Positions 25,873-34,433 of a stretch of DNA of 46,583 nucleotides are shown in pieces (positions within the stretch are counted from its first letter, which is position 1; every line of letters starts with the position of its first letter). The DNA is from Mucilaginibacter sp. Lineage in GTDB: Bacteria; Bacteroidota; Bacteroidia; Sphingobacteriales; Sphingobacteriaceae. The stretch lies in the NCBI GenBank assembly GCA_028287925.1, contig JAQBOS010000567.1, forward strand, positions 1 to 46,583, given 5' to 3'. Made by a program: the position numbers and the translations under genes. The notes under the pieces were generated by a model that did not search any database, had not been told where the DNA came from, and was given only the letters and a program-made list of their open reading frames with translations.

Positions 25873-28800
25873 CTACTCCGACCGAAGGCCCTTTACCGGG
25901 TTAACCAGGGCGGCTTTGACCGACTGGAAACTCACCGTTAAGAGTGCGATCAAAATAGCGCCAAGTCCGGCTGCGCCAAACACCCACCAGCTTATGGCCG
26001 TATGATAGGTGAATTTATCCATCCAGTTTTTCACGTTATACAGGCTTATAAATGAACCGATCATAAACGATATCAATACCAGTATTAAAAATTCCTGCGA
26101 TAACTTGAGCCATATATTACCGGCGGTAGCGCCAAGTACTTTGCGAATGCTCATCTCTTTTTTACGCTGTTCGGCCGAGAATGACGCCAGCGCGAATAGC
26201 CCTAAACAGGATATGACAATAGCTAAACAGGTAAATATCGATGCCATGCTGCCGAGCAGTTTTTCGGTTTTAAATTTATTTTCAAACTGCTCGTTTGTAA
26301 ACCGGTATTCGAAAGGATATTGGGGATTGTATTTTTTATAAACCGATTGAAGCTGAGCAAGGCTTTTGGAAACGGGTTGCCGGGGATTTAAGCGAAAGCC
26401 TATATTATAGGCGGCCCAGTCTTTTTTAAAGCCGATAATGGCCGGTTTAACAGGCTCGTATGGCGAACCCCATACAAAGTTTTTGACCACGCCCACAACC
26501 AGACATTGGTGGCCATGCCATTTGACGAGCTGTCCCAAAGGCGATTTAAACCGCATTAGCTGAACAGCGGCTTCATTTAAGATGACAGCAGCCGAATCAG
26601 CCGGACGGCTGCTGTCAAAGTCGCGGCCCTGGGTCAAGGTAAGGCCATACGTATGAATAAAATGATACGTCACGGCGATCTCGTCGATGGGTATTTTCTC
26701 TTCGCCGGGTAGCTGTCCCGGCCAGGTTATGTACCATGAGTTGCTGTTGATACTTGCAATGCTGCCCAGGGTGATGGCGGCATCCGTAACAGCACCTGTA
26801 TTAAGGGCATCCTGTCTGAAAGCTTCAAACTTGCCAAGCACATCACCCTCAGGATCCATTTCAACCAAACCTTCACGGCGATAACCAACGGGCCTGTTTT
26901 TGATATAATCAAGCTGCTTGTAAATAAAAATACTGGACAGTATCAGACAGATCGCAAAGGTGAATTGCACGACTACCAATGCCTGCCGCGGCCGCACAGT
27001 TGATCCGGAGGATATTACTTGTCCTTTAAGTACCTTAACCGGCCGGAACGAGGACAGGAAAAACGCCGGATAGCTACCGGCAAGCAAACCGGTAAGTAAA
27101 GTTATGCCTAAAGCGCTGAGCCAGGCCCCTATATTCGTATAGGGTACAGCCAGCCGGATATTGATCATATTGCTGAACACCGGAAGCAATAGGGCGATCA
27201 ATATGATCGACAAAGCGAACGATAAAAATGCCATCAGTAAGGATTCAGCTAAAAACTGCTGGATAATAGAAGTGCGGTGTGCACCAATGGCTTTGCGCAC
27301 CCCAACTTCGCGGGCGCGTTTTTCGGAACGGGCCGTTGACAGGTTCATGAAATTAATACAGGCGATCAGCAAAATGCCTATAGCCAGGTACAGGAATAAA
27401 CGCACATATTCGATGCTGCCGCCCACGTTAACACCATTTTTAAACTGGCTATATAAATGCGTGTGGGCAAATGCGTATAAAAACAAAGTGTTTTCCTTGC
27501 TATTTGGGTCATGACGGCCTATGATATTTTTTAATTTAATATTAAACGCGTCAACAGCTACTCCCGGCTTAAGCAAGGTATAGGTTTGAAAAGAATAATG
27601 ATCCCAGGTCAGGTCTTTCATCCAACCTTGTTGCGATACTTCTGTTTGCCATGATATAATGGCCTTATATGAAAAACTGGAACGCTGTGACGGATCGCTA
27701 ATAACGGCAGTTACCTTAAGCGGAAATTTTTCCTGCCGGAATAAAAGGGTCTGCCCTATCGGGTTAGCATTACCAAACAGTGCCTTAGCTTCCGATTCTG
27801 TGATAATTATAGATGATATATCAGGAAAAGGGTTAGCTTTATTACCCCTGATCACCTGCACATCAAACATGCTTAAAAATGCCGGATCGGTGGCCATGGT
27901 ATTAACCTTTATCCGCTTATTATTATACAATACCGATACATCATCGGGCCCATTGGTTCGGGCGATCTTTTCTATTTCCGGATATTCCTGCTGCATTGCC
28001 GGCGCCAGTAGTATAGGTGTAGCAGTACTGGTGTTGAGCTCGTGATTACTAAGCTGATTCCGAAAAACCTGGTACAGGCGATCGGTATGCGGGTAAAATT
28101 TATCAAAACTAAACTCATTATAAATATAGATAAGCAGCATAAAACTTACCGACATACCGATAGCTAAACCACCGATATTGATACTGCCGTACATTTTGTT
28201 CCTGAGCAAATTTCGCCAGGCTGTTTTTAAATAATTCTTTATCATAACATTGCGTTTTAATGTTTCAGGAGCCCAACTTGGCGGGCTTTCTGAACGCAAT
28301 ATTACAGGCCGTATTAGTGCTTGGGGTGCCAACTTATCAATTGGCCCCTCTTTTTTCAGGCTATTCTTGAATTCAACCGGGGTTTTGCCTGTCATCTCTT
28401 TGAAAACCCGGTTGAAAGTTCTTTTGGAATTGAACCCCGACTCATAGGCGATACCCAGCAGTGTAAGCCGGTCGTAAGCCAGGTCCTGCATTTTCCGGGC
28501 AACTTCATGCACACGAAATTCATTGATAAAATCGCTGAAGTTCTTTTCCAGCCCTATATTAATGATTCGGGACAAATCATGCGGATGGATCATCAGTTTA
28601 ACCGCTAGTGTGGTCAATGTCAGTTCGGCATCCTCGTAGAGGCGGTTTGCCGCCACGGCTTCCTTTAGTCTCCGGCTTTTCTCCCTTGCATCCGATCTGT
28701 CAGTTATTGGCATTGTCAGCTGGACTCCGCTATCCGGTTTCAGCATCGCTTCCACGGCCATTCCAATCAGTACAAAGCCAACGGCCAAATAAAAAGTATC

Positions 28801-29307
28801 ACTAAACAGCGATAACACGCAAAACAAGCCGACCAGGAGCAACGCCCTGTCCAGTGGCCGGAAAGCAAAACGAGGTCTGTCCATCAGCACCGGCCGCAGC
28901 CGGCGATAGAAAGCCTGGATCAGCCGGTGCGACAGGAACAAATAAATCATGACCGAAATTAAAACCAGCCAGGCCGGTATCCAAAATCCCACAAGCAAGG
29001 AGCAAAAATGCAGCAGATCTTTCCGGCGGAAGCGCAGGTCGGGGGATGTTAGCTGCCGTACATAAAAATACAACAGCGGGCCCAGCGCTGGTAAGAAAAA
29101 CGGCGCAAGTCCACCAGTCCTTAATACGGCCACGGCTAAGGCCGAACTTAAAAACAGGTTAGCTGTTTGGCCAGCCTTTTTTGCGAATCCTAAAAGCAGC
29201 GCAAGCGTCAGCCCCGCGAACAGGGTTCCCATGGAGGCCAGGTCATACGGGTTAATATGGAATATATAGGGATTCAAGTAATTTAGATAAGCCAAACGCT
29301 GTTCCAA
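25873..29307 (-). CDS. Fusion protein: N-terminal multi-TM + AraC-type HTH module joined to a MacB/FtsX-type ABC transporter permease
   Basis: 1144 aa. N-term TM helices, then AraC HTH (LMIHPHDLSRIINIGLEKNFSDFINEFRVHEVARKMQDLAYDRLTLLGIAYESGFNSKRTFNRVFKEMTGKTPVEFKNS), linker, then canonical permease start MIKNYLKTAWRNLLRNKMYGSINIGGLAIGM...ACINFMNLSTARSEKRAREVGVRKAIGA...QRKKEMSIRKVLGAT. Confidence 0.88.
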   Translation of the reverse strand: MEQRLAYLNYLNPYIFHINPYDLASMGTLFAGLTLALLLGFAKKAGQTANLFLSSALAVAVLRTGGLAPFFLPALGPLLYFYVRQLTSPDLRFRRKDLLHFCSLLVGFWIPAWLVLISVMIYLFLSHRLIQAFYRRLRPVLMDRPRFAFRPLDRALLLVGLFCVLSLFSDTFYLAVGFVLIGMAVEAMLKPDSGVQLTMPITDRSDAREKSRRLKEAVAANRLYEDAELTLTTLAVKLMIHPHDLSRIINIGLEKNFSDFINEFRVHEVARKMQDLAYDRLTLLGIAYESGFNSKRTFNRVFKEMTGKTPVEFKNSLKKEGPIDKLAPQALIRPVILRSESPPSWAPETLKRNVMIKNYLKTAWRNLLRNKMYGSINIGGLAIGMSVSFMLLIYIYNEFSFDKFYPHTDRLYQVFRNQLSNHELNTSTATPILLAPAMQQEYPEIEKIARTNGPDDVSVLYNNKRIKVNTMATDPAFLSMFDVQVIRGNKANPFPDISSIIITESEAKALFGNANPIGQTLLFRQEKFPLKVTAVISDPSQRSSFSYKAIISWQTEVSQQGWMKDLTWDHYSFQTYTLLKPGVAVDAFNIKLKNIIGRHDPNSKENTLFLYAFAHTHLYSQFKNGVNVGGSIEYVRLFLYLAIGILLIACINFMNLSTARSEKRAREVGVRKAIGAHRTSIIQQFLAESLLMAFLSFALSIILIALLLPVFSNMINIRLAVPYTNIGAWLSALGITLLTGLLAGSYPAFFLSSFRPVKVLKGQVISSGSTVRPRQALVVVQFTFAICLILSSIFIYKQLDYIKNRPVGYRREGLVEMDPEGDVLGKFEAFRQDALNTGAVTDAAITLGSIASINSNSWYITWPGQLPGEEKIPIDEIAVTYHFIHTYGLTLTQGRDFDSSRPADSAAVILNEAAVQLMRFKSPLGQLVKWHGHQCLVVGVVKNFVWGSPYEPVKPAIIGFKKDWAAYNIGFRLNPRQPVSKSLAQLQSVYKKYNPQYPFEYRFTNEQFENKFKTEKLLGSMASIFTCLAIVISCLGLFALASFSAEQRKKEMSIRKVLGATAGNIWLKLSQEFLILVLISFMIGSFISLYNVKNWMDKFTYHTAISWWVFGAAGLGAILIALLTVSFQSVKAALVNPVKGLRSE

Positions 29308-29448
29308 ATTTACAACATATTGATATATAGAAAATTATATTGTGATTAAAATGTTTGCTGTAACAAAACCGAACATCGGGCGTTCGGTTTTGAGATAATA
29401 AGATAGGTTTTCTGAACCTGTTAACATCCAAAATTACTTTGGGTTCTT

Positions 29449-29513
29449 CTCGAACAATTTTATAGAAGATTTAAAGAAATCGGCCTCATTATCAATATGA
29501 TTAATAACGCTCA
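29449..29513. repeat. tRNA-tail-like repeat, copy 3 (tail only)
   Basis: ctcgaacaattttatagaagatttaaagaaatcggcc...taacgctcaaag; matches 14609-14640 tail (tcgaacaaatttttggaagatttgaagaa). Confidence 0.5.
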
Positions 29514-29637
29514 AAGGGTGGAAAGAGCGAAATAGCTTTTGCCCTATACCCAGGTTATTTGGCATATTCTACAAGAGACACAAGCGAAATGGCGGGAAAA
29601 TATTAATAAAAATCTTTCCCCGCCGGTTCCGGTTTTG

Positions 29638-29704
29638 GTGCTGAACCTGTATAGGAGTTAAAAATATCTTGAATGTATTTTACTGATGGTCAAGTCGATA
29701 TATC
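29638..29704. repeat. 'GAACCTG..GGAGTTA..CTTGAANGTATTTTAcTGAT' repeat, copy C
   Basis: gtgctgaacctgtataggagttaaaaatatcttgaatgtattttactgatggtcaagtcgatatatc. Confidence 0.6.
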
Positions 29705-29743
29705 AAAATTGGGGAATAAAATTGTTTTAGGTGCTTTTCGGAA

Positions 29744-30922
29744 TTATAGAACTTTTATCAGGGCTCCGATGATAGCGGCAATTCCAATGATGTAAGGTTC
29801 TTGTAGTTTTTTGACATAGATAAGTGCCAGCACCGTGGCTATACCAATTAATGCTGTAGGAATATCTATTATAGAACGCAACCCAATAATAATAACTGAG
29901 CCAACCAAAGCCCCGATAACGGATGCGGTTATCCCCTCCACAAATGCTTTGATGCTTACATTTTTAGCGATCTTTTTAAAGGAAGGTGCCAATGTTACTG
30001 TAAACAAATAACAAGGCAGAAAAGTGACAAAAGCAGCTACACAGGCTCCCGGAAAACCAGCTACAAGGTAACCGATGAAACCTACCGTAATGACTACCGG
30101 CCCCGGGGTGATCATGGCAACGGCCACGGCATCTATAAACTGGTGTTCGTTTAGCCACCCAAATTCTTTGACCACCCCGCCATGCAGAAAAGGTACAATA
30201 GCCAGCCCACTACCGAATACGAACGCGCCTGCCTTTAGAAAGAACCACCCTATTTCCTGTAAGGTCTTACCATCGTATTTCCAGAACCCGGTACTGATCA
30301 AAATTCCCGCAGGTAATATCGCTGGTTTTTTGATCCATTGCGGCGGTGCTTTGATAAGCATATATAAAATGCCGCAGGCAAGGAATAATAGTATTTCTTC
30401 TTTTTCTGTAATAACAGTAATGGAGATCCCTATTATATAAAAAAGCCATAAAAGCCATTTGGGTTTGATAGCGGCCCATTCAAATTTGCTTATGGTTTTA
30501 ATAGTCAGTTTATAGGCGCTCATGCCTATAATACCGATTACCGCAGCACCTACGCCGTAGAATACCGCCTGCATCCAGGCCAATCCCCCATATAACTGGT
30601 AAGCCATGCCAAGCAACACAACCATGATAAATGAGGGAATAACAAATGCCAACCCAGTTAATGTAGCACCTAACAAACCGTAATGCACAAAACCAATGTA
30701 AATGCCTAACTGTGCCGCCAGGGGGCCGGGCGCCAGTTGTGCTAAAGCTAACCCTTCTTTATATTCCCGTTCGGTCAGCCAGCCTTTTTGTTCTACCAAA
30801 TCTCTTTGCATATAGCCCACTAAAGCTACAGGACCGCCAAAGCCCCAGGTACCCAGCTTTAAAAAGTATTTGGTTATGTTCAGTAAGGAATAAGCCGGTT
30901 TTATACTTAATTGGTCTTCCAT
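29744..30922 (-). CDS. chrA: Chromate transporter ChrA (two-domain)
   Basis: TKYFLKLGTWGFGGPVALVGYMQRDLVEQKGWLTEREYKEGLALAQLAPGPLAAQLGIYIGFVHYG... and second half FLKAGAFVFGSGLAIVPFLHGGVVKEFGWLNEHQFIDAVAVAMITPGPVVITVGFIGYL. Confidence 0.95.
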   Translation of the reverse strand: MEDQLSIKPAYSLLNITKYFLKLGTWGFGGPVALVGYMQRDLVEQKGWLTEREYKEGLALAQLAPGPLAAQLGIYIGFVHYGLLGATLTGLAFVIPSFIMVVLLGMAYQLYGGLAWMQAVFYGVGAAVIGIIGMSAYKLTIKTISKFEWAAIKPKWLLWLFYIIGISITVITEKEEILLFLACGILYMLIKAPPQWIKKPAILPAGILISTGFWKYDGKTLQEIGWFFLKAGAFVFGSGLAIVPFLHGGVVKEFGWLNEHQFIDAVAVAMITPGPVVITVGFIGYLVAGFPGACVAAFVTFLPCYLFTVTLAPSFKKIAKNVSIKAFVEGITASVIGALVGSVIIIGLRSIIDIPTALIGIATVLALIYVKKLQEPYIIGIAAIIGALIKVL

Positions 30923-30928
30923 TAAACG

Positions 30929-31912
30929 CTACATCTTCATTCCACCCATATCCTTTTTACCCAAAACATCCATAGCCGCTCTAAAACCCTGTGCCAAAGT
31001 AGCGGCATTGCCACGGCCATAGTAGTGCAGGAATATCATGTGCGGATCATCACCCAGCATGTGGTTATGAACAGCTACAACTTCGAGATTATGCTGACGC
31101 AATGTTTTGATCACGCTATTCACCTCGCTTTGCAGCATGGCAATATCGCCCGCGATATGAGCATCATCCTGTTTACCTGCAAAAGAAGCCCATGTGTTTA
31201 GTCCTATATTGGTAGTCATTTCTACGCCCATTGCCATTACTTTCAGGTCACTTCTTCCAATGGTGTATTTATAGGTTGGGCCATTTACTGTACCTGTATA
31301 TTTTACAATAGCATCAAGTGCAGGCAGATCAAAATTTTCTTTTCCTGTTATTGCCGGCGGGGCAGATGGAGCAGGCTGGTTGGCAGGAAATATTTTGCTG
31401 TCGCGAATTGTGTTTGCATATTTCTTAGCCAATTCCTCAACGGTTCCCATGCCATGAATGTGCATATAAAATATGCGTGGCTCCTCATAAAAGAAGTGAT
31501 TGTGTATGGCCGCTATTTCTAAACCATTGGCATGAGCCGCAGAAATTAAAGGATTTACTTCGTCCATTTGGAGCACCGTATCGCTCATTACCATTGCAGA
31601 TTTACCGTCAACCGTCTTTTTGAATGATACCCAGCCGCCAAAGCCAAAGGGTATGGGTACCGGTTCTCCTTTGATCTTCATTTTCAGATCGTTCCTGGGC
31701 AATGGTGTGGTATAAACGGATTCAGCATCTTTATAGCTGCCTTTCTTGCCTAAAGCGGCATCAATAGCAGCCATTTCATCAGCTGTTATAGCCGGGGTTT
31801 TGGCCATTAATAATGAAGTTGCCTGTGATTTTTGTAAGGGTAGCAGTAAGGTAGTACCTAATACTGCGGTTGCCTGCAAAGCTTGCCTGCGGGTGAATTT
31901 GTGTTTTTCCAT
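30929..31912 (-). CDS. DUF1259 (LppY/LpqO-like) protein with Tat-like signal
   Basis: MEKHKFTRRQALQATAVLGTTLLLPLQKSQA; duplicated domain with AIHNHFFYEEPRIFYMHIHG and AVHNHMLGDDPHMIFLHYYG. ATG at 31912 preferred over 31939. Confidence 0.88.
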   Translation of the reverse strand: MEKHKFTRRQALQATAVLGTTLLLPLQKSQATSLLMAKTPAITADEMAAIDAALGKKGSYKDAESVYTTPLPRNDLKMKIKGEPVPIPFGFGGWVSFKKTVDGKSAMVMSDTVLQMDEVNPLISAAHANGLEIAAIHNHFFYEEPRIFYMHIHGMGTVEELAKKYANTIRDSKIFPANQPAPSAPPAITGKENFDLPALDAIVKYTGTVNGPTYKYTIGRSDLKVMAMGVEMTTNIGLNTWASFAGKQDDAHIAGDIAMLQSEVNSVIKTLRQHNLEVVAVHNHMLGDDPHMIFLHYYGRGNAATLAQGFRAAMDVLGKKDMGGMKM

Positions 31913-31975
31913 AATGATAGTTTGCGTTAACGAAAGCAATACTACCCATAAGCAAATTCCTGAAATTGTATGGAT

Positions 31976-32833
31976 TTAACTATTTGTATCCTTTTTACTT
32001 TTTAAGCTATTTTTTTTATAAATCGACGGGTTTTGCCCGGTCTGTTTTTTAAAGATCCGGTTAAAATGGCTTTGGTCTGAAAATCCTGTGAGGTAGGCAA
32101 TCTCCGTTAATGAGTAAGTAGTGTTATCTATCAGGTTGATGGCTTTTTCTATTCGTAGTTTTCGGATATAATCTCCAAAGGATAAGTTTTCAAAGTATTT
32201 TGAAAACTCCCTTGAAAGATAAGCCGGGTTGATCTCGAGCTCACTTGATACTTGTTGCAGGCTCAAGGTTATATTCGTATCCAACTGATCCTGGATCATT
32301 TCTTTGAGTTCTCTTGCCCATTCCGGCGCTTTTTTAGCGCTTCCCTGCTTCAAATACTTATGATAAACTTCTAATAGTAATTGTTCGACAGGAGCTTGCG
32401 TATGCTTTTGCTGATGCAGGTATTTTGCCCAGGTATAAAGCCCGTCATAAACTTTCATGCCCAATTCCAGCAGTTCCTGGTCATCCGGGATATTCTTTGA
32501 TAGCCCTAAAAATATAGCTGATAAGCCTGAAGCCTGCGGTGCAAAATCATGACGATCAGTGTCTGCCCCCCTGATAATAGCCGCCATCCGGTCAAGCGCA
32601 ACGTCTTTGATGTGATGCTTTTTAAGAAAATAATCAAATGTGCATTGGTCCTCATAATGTGTGTATTCAACTCCAGGGAGATCAAATGGAACTGCATTTA
32701 TTTCCATTGCTTTTGTTATTACCTGGTCAAAAGGAACATAGATAATTTCCGCGTCGGCATCAATAAACCGTTTAATTAGCCAGGGACAAGCGATGCGATC
32801 AATCTTCGGATGTTCACGGGTAATCCATTTCAT
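31976..32833 (-). CDS. ChrB-like domain fused to C-terminal AraC-type HTH
   Basis: MKWITREHPKIDRIACPWLIKRFIDADAEIIYVPFDQV... (ChrB) then SSELEINPAYLSREFSKYFENLSFGDYIRKLRIEKAINLIDNTTYSLTEIAYLTGFSDQSHFNRIFKKQTGQNP (AraC HTH). The listed start (33046) runs through a tRNA gene and is rejected. Confidence 0.9.
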   Translation of the reverse strand: MKWITREHPKIDRIACPWLIKRFIDADAEIIYVPFDQVITKAMEINAVPFDLPGVEYTHYEDQCTFDYFLKKHHIKDVALDRMAAIIRGADTDRHDFAPQASGLSAIFLGLSKNIPDDQELLELGMKVYDGLYTWAKYLHQQKHTQAPVEQLLLEVYHKYLKQGSAKKAPEWARELKEMIQDQLDTNITLSLQQVSSELEINPAYLSREFSKYFENLSFGDYIRKLRIEKAINLIDNTTYSLTEIAYLTGFSDQSHFNRIFKKQTGQNPSIYKKNSLKSKKDTNS

Positions 32834-32895
32834 TTTGTAAATATAAAGGATGCAGATTGATAATAAATAATTCGTTAGTGACGCCATTAGTGGCG

Positions 32896-32935
32896 ACAAA
32901 AAACAAAAACAGCCCCTACGTATATGTAGAGGCTG
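32896..32935 (-). terminator. Terminator downstream of tRNA-Leu(TAG)
   Basis: AGCCcCTACgtatatGTAGaGGCT, followed on - strand by T-rich GTTTTTGTTTTTTG. Confidence 0.65.
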
Positions 32936-32939
32936 AAAG

Positions 32940-33021
32940 TGCGGAAGAAGGGACTCGAACCCCCACGCCGTGAAGCGCCAGATCCTAAGTCTGGTGCGGC
33001 TACCAATTACGCCACTTCCGC
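32940..33021 (-). tRNA. tRNA-Leu (anticodon TAG)
   Basis: Complement GCGGAAGTGGCGTAATTGGTAGCCGCACCAGACTTAGGATCTGGCGCTTCACGGCGTGGGGGTTCGAGTCCCTTCTTCCGCA; 7-bp acceptor stem, variable arm, T-arm. Confidence 0.93.
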
Positions 33022-33125
33022 AGTTAGGATTTTTATGAGGTCGCAAAGATAGCTTAAAATAGTAGATTATAAAATATTTTTTGCTTTTAGCTGTATTGGC
33101 CTATTACACAATGTTTTATTTTTTT

Positions 33126-33150
33126 AGTCCGGAAGTCCGAAAGACGCTGC
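33126..33150. repeat. 25-nt exact inverted copy of 19488-19512
   Basis: agtccggaagtccgaaagacgctgc is the reverse complement of gcagcgtctttcggacttccggact. Confidence 0.8.
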
Positions 33151-33388
33151 AAGGGCAAGTGCCATGTCACTTATGAATTAAAGTTTAGCCAGTAGTATTT
33201 ATACAAAAAATGTAAACCCATTACATTTTGACAAAACCTCTGTATTTAATTGATAATAAATTAAATACACCAATGTTAACCATAAACTATGTTAACCATG
33301 TAAACCCACTTTTTTTGTTAGTTGAGTCACTTCCAAACCAAAACTACGCGTCAATTTATGGTTGACACGACACTAGCTGGATAACATC

Positions 33389-33469
33389 AGACTTACAAAG
33401 TTTAACTCGGAACTGTTTGATTTTAACGGCCTCGTTGAGGGCTTTGCCGTTTCAAAACTTCGTAAGTCT
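33389..33469. repeat. Composite inverted repeat (AGACTTACAAAGTTT ... AAAACTTCGTAAGTCT)
   Basis: Arms 33389-33403 and 33454-33469 with nested ttttaacggc/gccgtttcaaaa arms. Confidence 0.65.
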
Positions 33470-33479
33470 TGAAATATAT

Positions 33480-33830
33480 TTAAAGCAAAGGCCTGGGATC
33501 AAAAATCACTCTAATGGTACTGATCTTGCCATCTTTCATATGGTACCAGCCTGAACTTAAAATGGGAATTCCTCTCATGGTTACGTCGAAGAGAAGGCAT
33601 GCATCATCGTCTTCTGCTACAACTTTTTTGACGTTGTATTTTAGTTTCATCCGTTCCATGTCGTTAAAATACAGGTCGGCTCCCTCGCGCGAGCCCAAAA
33701 CGCCCTCAAACTTCATATCATCACATACATATTCCCTCGCGGTTTTAAAATCCTCCTGGTTAAGGGCATCTACAAAAGCAAGCAATACATCCCTGGTAAC
33801 ACTTGCGGGTGAATGAATTTCTGTTTTCAT
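33480..33830 (-). CDS. SnoaL-like / NTF2-fold protein
   Basis: VTRDVLLAFVDALNQEDFKTAREYVCDDMKFEGVLGSREGADLYFNDMERMKLKYNVKKVVAEDDDACLLFDVTMRGIPILSSGWYHMKDGKISTIRVIFDPRPLL. Confidence 0.85.
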   Translation of the reverse strand: MKTEIHSPASVTRDVLLAFVDALNQEDFKTAREYVCDDMKFEGVLGSREGADLYFNDMERMKLKYNVKKVVAEDDDACLLFDVTMRGIPILSSGWYHMKDGKISTIRVIFDPRPLL

Positions 33831-33857
33831 TTTGGTTTATTGGTTTGGTTGAATAAA

Positions 33858-33893
33858 GATAAAAGATTTAGGAGACTTCCTAAATCTTTTATC
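33858..33893. repeat. Perfect hairpin, 16-bp arms
   Basis: GATAAAAGATTTAGGA-GACT-TCCTAAATCTTTTATC. Confidence 0.8.
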
Positions 33894-33922
33894 CTGTTTA
33901 TTAAACTTTTATGCTTGTTTTT

Positions 33923-34363
33923 TTATAATAAAACAGGCTCCAGCTTAGTACTTACCCCAATCCTGTTCCAGGCGTTAATGGTGATGATGGCCATTATCAG
34001 CTGGGCAAGATAAACCTTATCAAACAGGGCTGCAGCAGCATTGTAGGTTTCATCGGATACTTTATTGCTGATCAGCGTAACTTCTTCGGTAAGGGCGAGT
34101 ATGGCACGTTCCTGCTCGCCAAAATATGGGGTTTCGCGCCATGAAGTAAGGCCGTAAATGCGTTGTTCTGTTTCGCCTGCCTTGCGTGCATCCTGGGTAT
34201 GGATGTCGATACAATAGGTACAGCCATTTATTTGCGAGGCTCGGATCTTTATTAAGTCCTTATGTTTGGTTGTTAAACCAGTGCTTTCAATGTAATGTTC
34301 CAGGGCCAGCATAGCTTTGTATGCTGCCGGATCTGCCACGTTAATTTTTGTTCTGTTGCTCAT
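33923..34363 (-). CDS. AhpD-like / carboxymuconolactone decarboxylase-family protein
   Basis: MSNRTKINVADPAAYKAMLALEHYIESTGLTTKHKDLIKIRASQINGCTYCIDIHTQDARKAGETEQRIYGLTSWRETPYFGEQERAILALTEEVT (CxxC-x2-H). Confidence 0.92.
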   Translation of the reverse strand: MSNRTKINVADPAAYKAMLALEHYIESTGLTTKHKDLIKIRASQINGCTYCIDIHTQDARKAGETEQRIYGLTSWRETPYFGEQERAILALTEEVTLISNKVSDETYNAAAALFDKVYLAQLIMAIITINAWNRIGVSTKLEPVLL

Positions 34364-34433
34364 GATCTTGTTGTTTTGATATAGCAAAGTTGCGCATCAA
34401 ACACCCTCAAAAAAATGAACTGTGGTTAAGAAA

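Noticed and set aside
25707-25904. ORF 25707..25904 (+)
   Set aside because: Non-ATG start, no domain, overlaps the permease 3' end; not convincing as coding.
26009-28805. Plus-strand ORFs opposite the permease fusion
   Set aside because: No domain, overlap a strongly supported 1144-aa CDS; typical shadow ORFs.
32834-33046. N-terminal extension of the ChrB-AraC ORF to 33046
   Set aside because: Runs through the tRNA-Leu(TAG) gene and its terminator; the conserved ChrB start MKWITREHPKIDRIACPW is at 32833.
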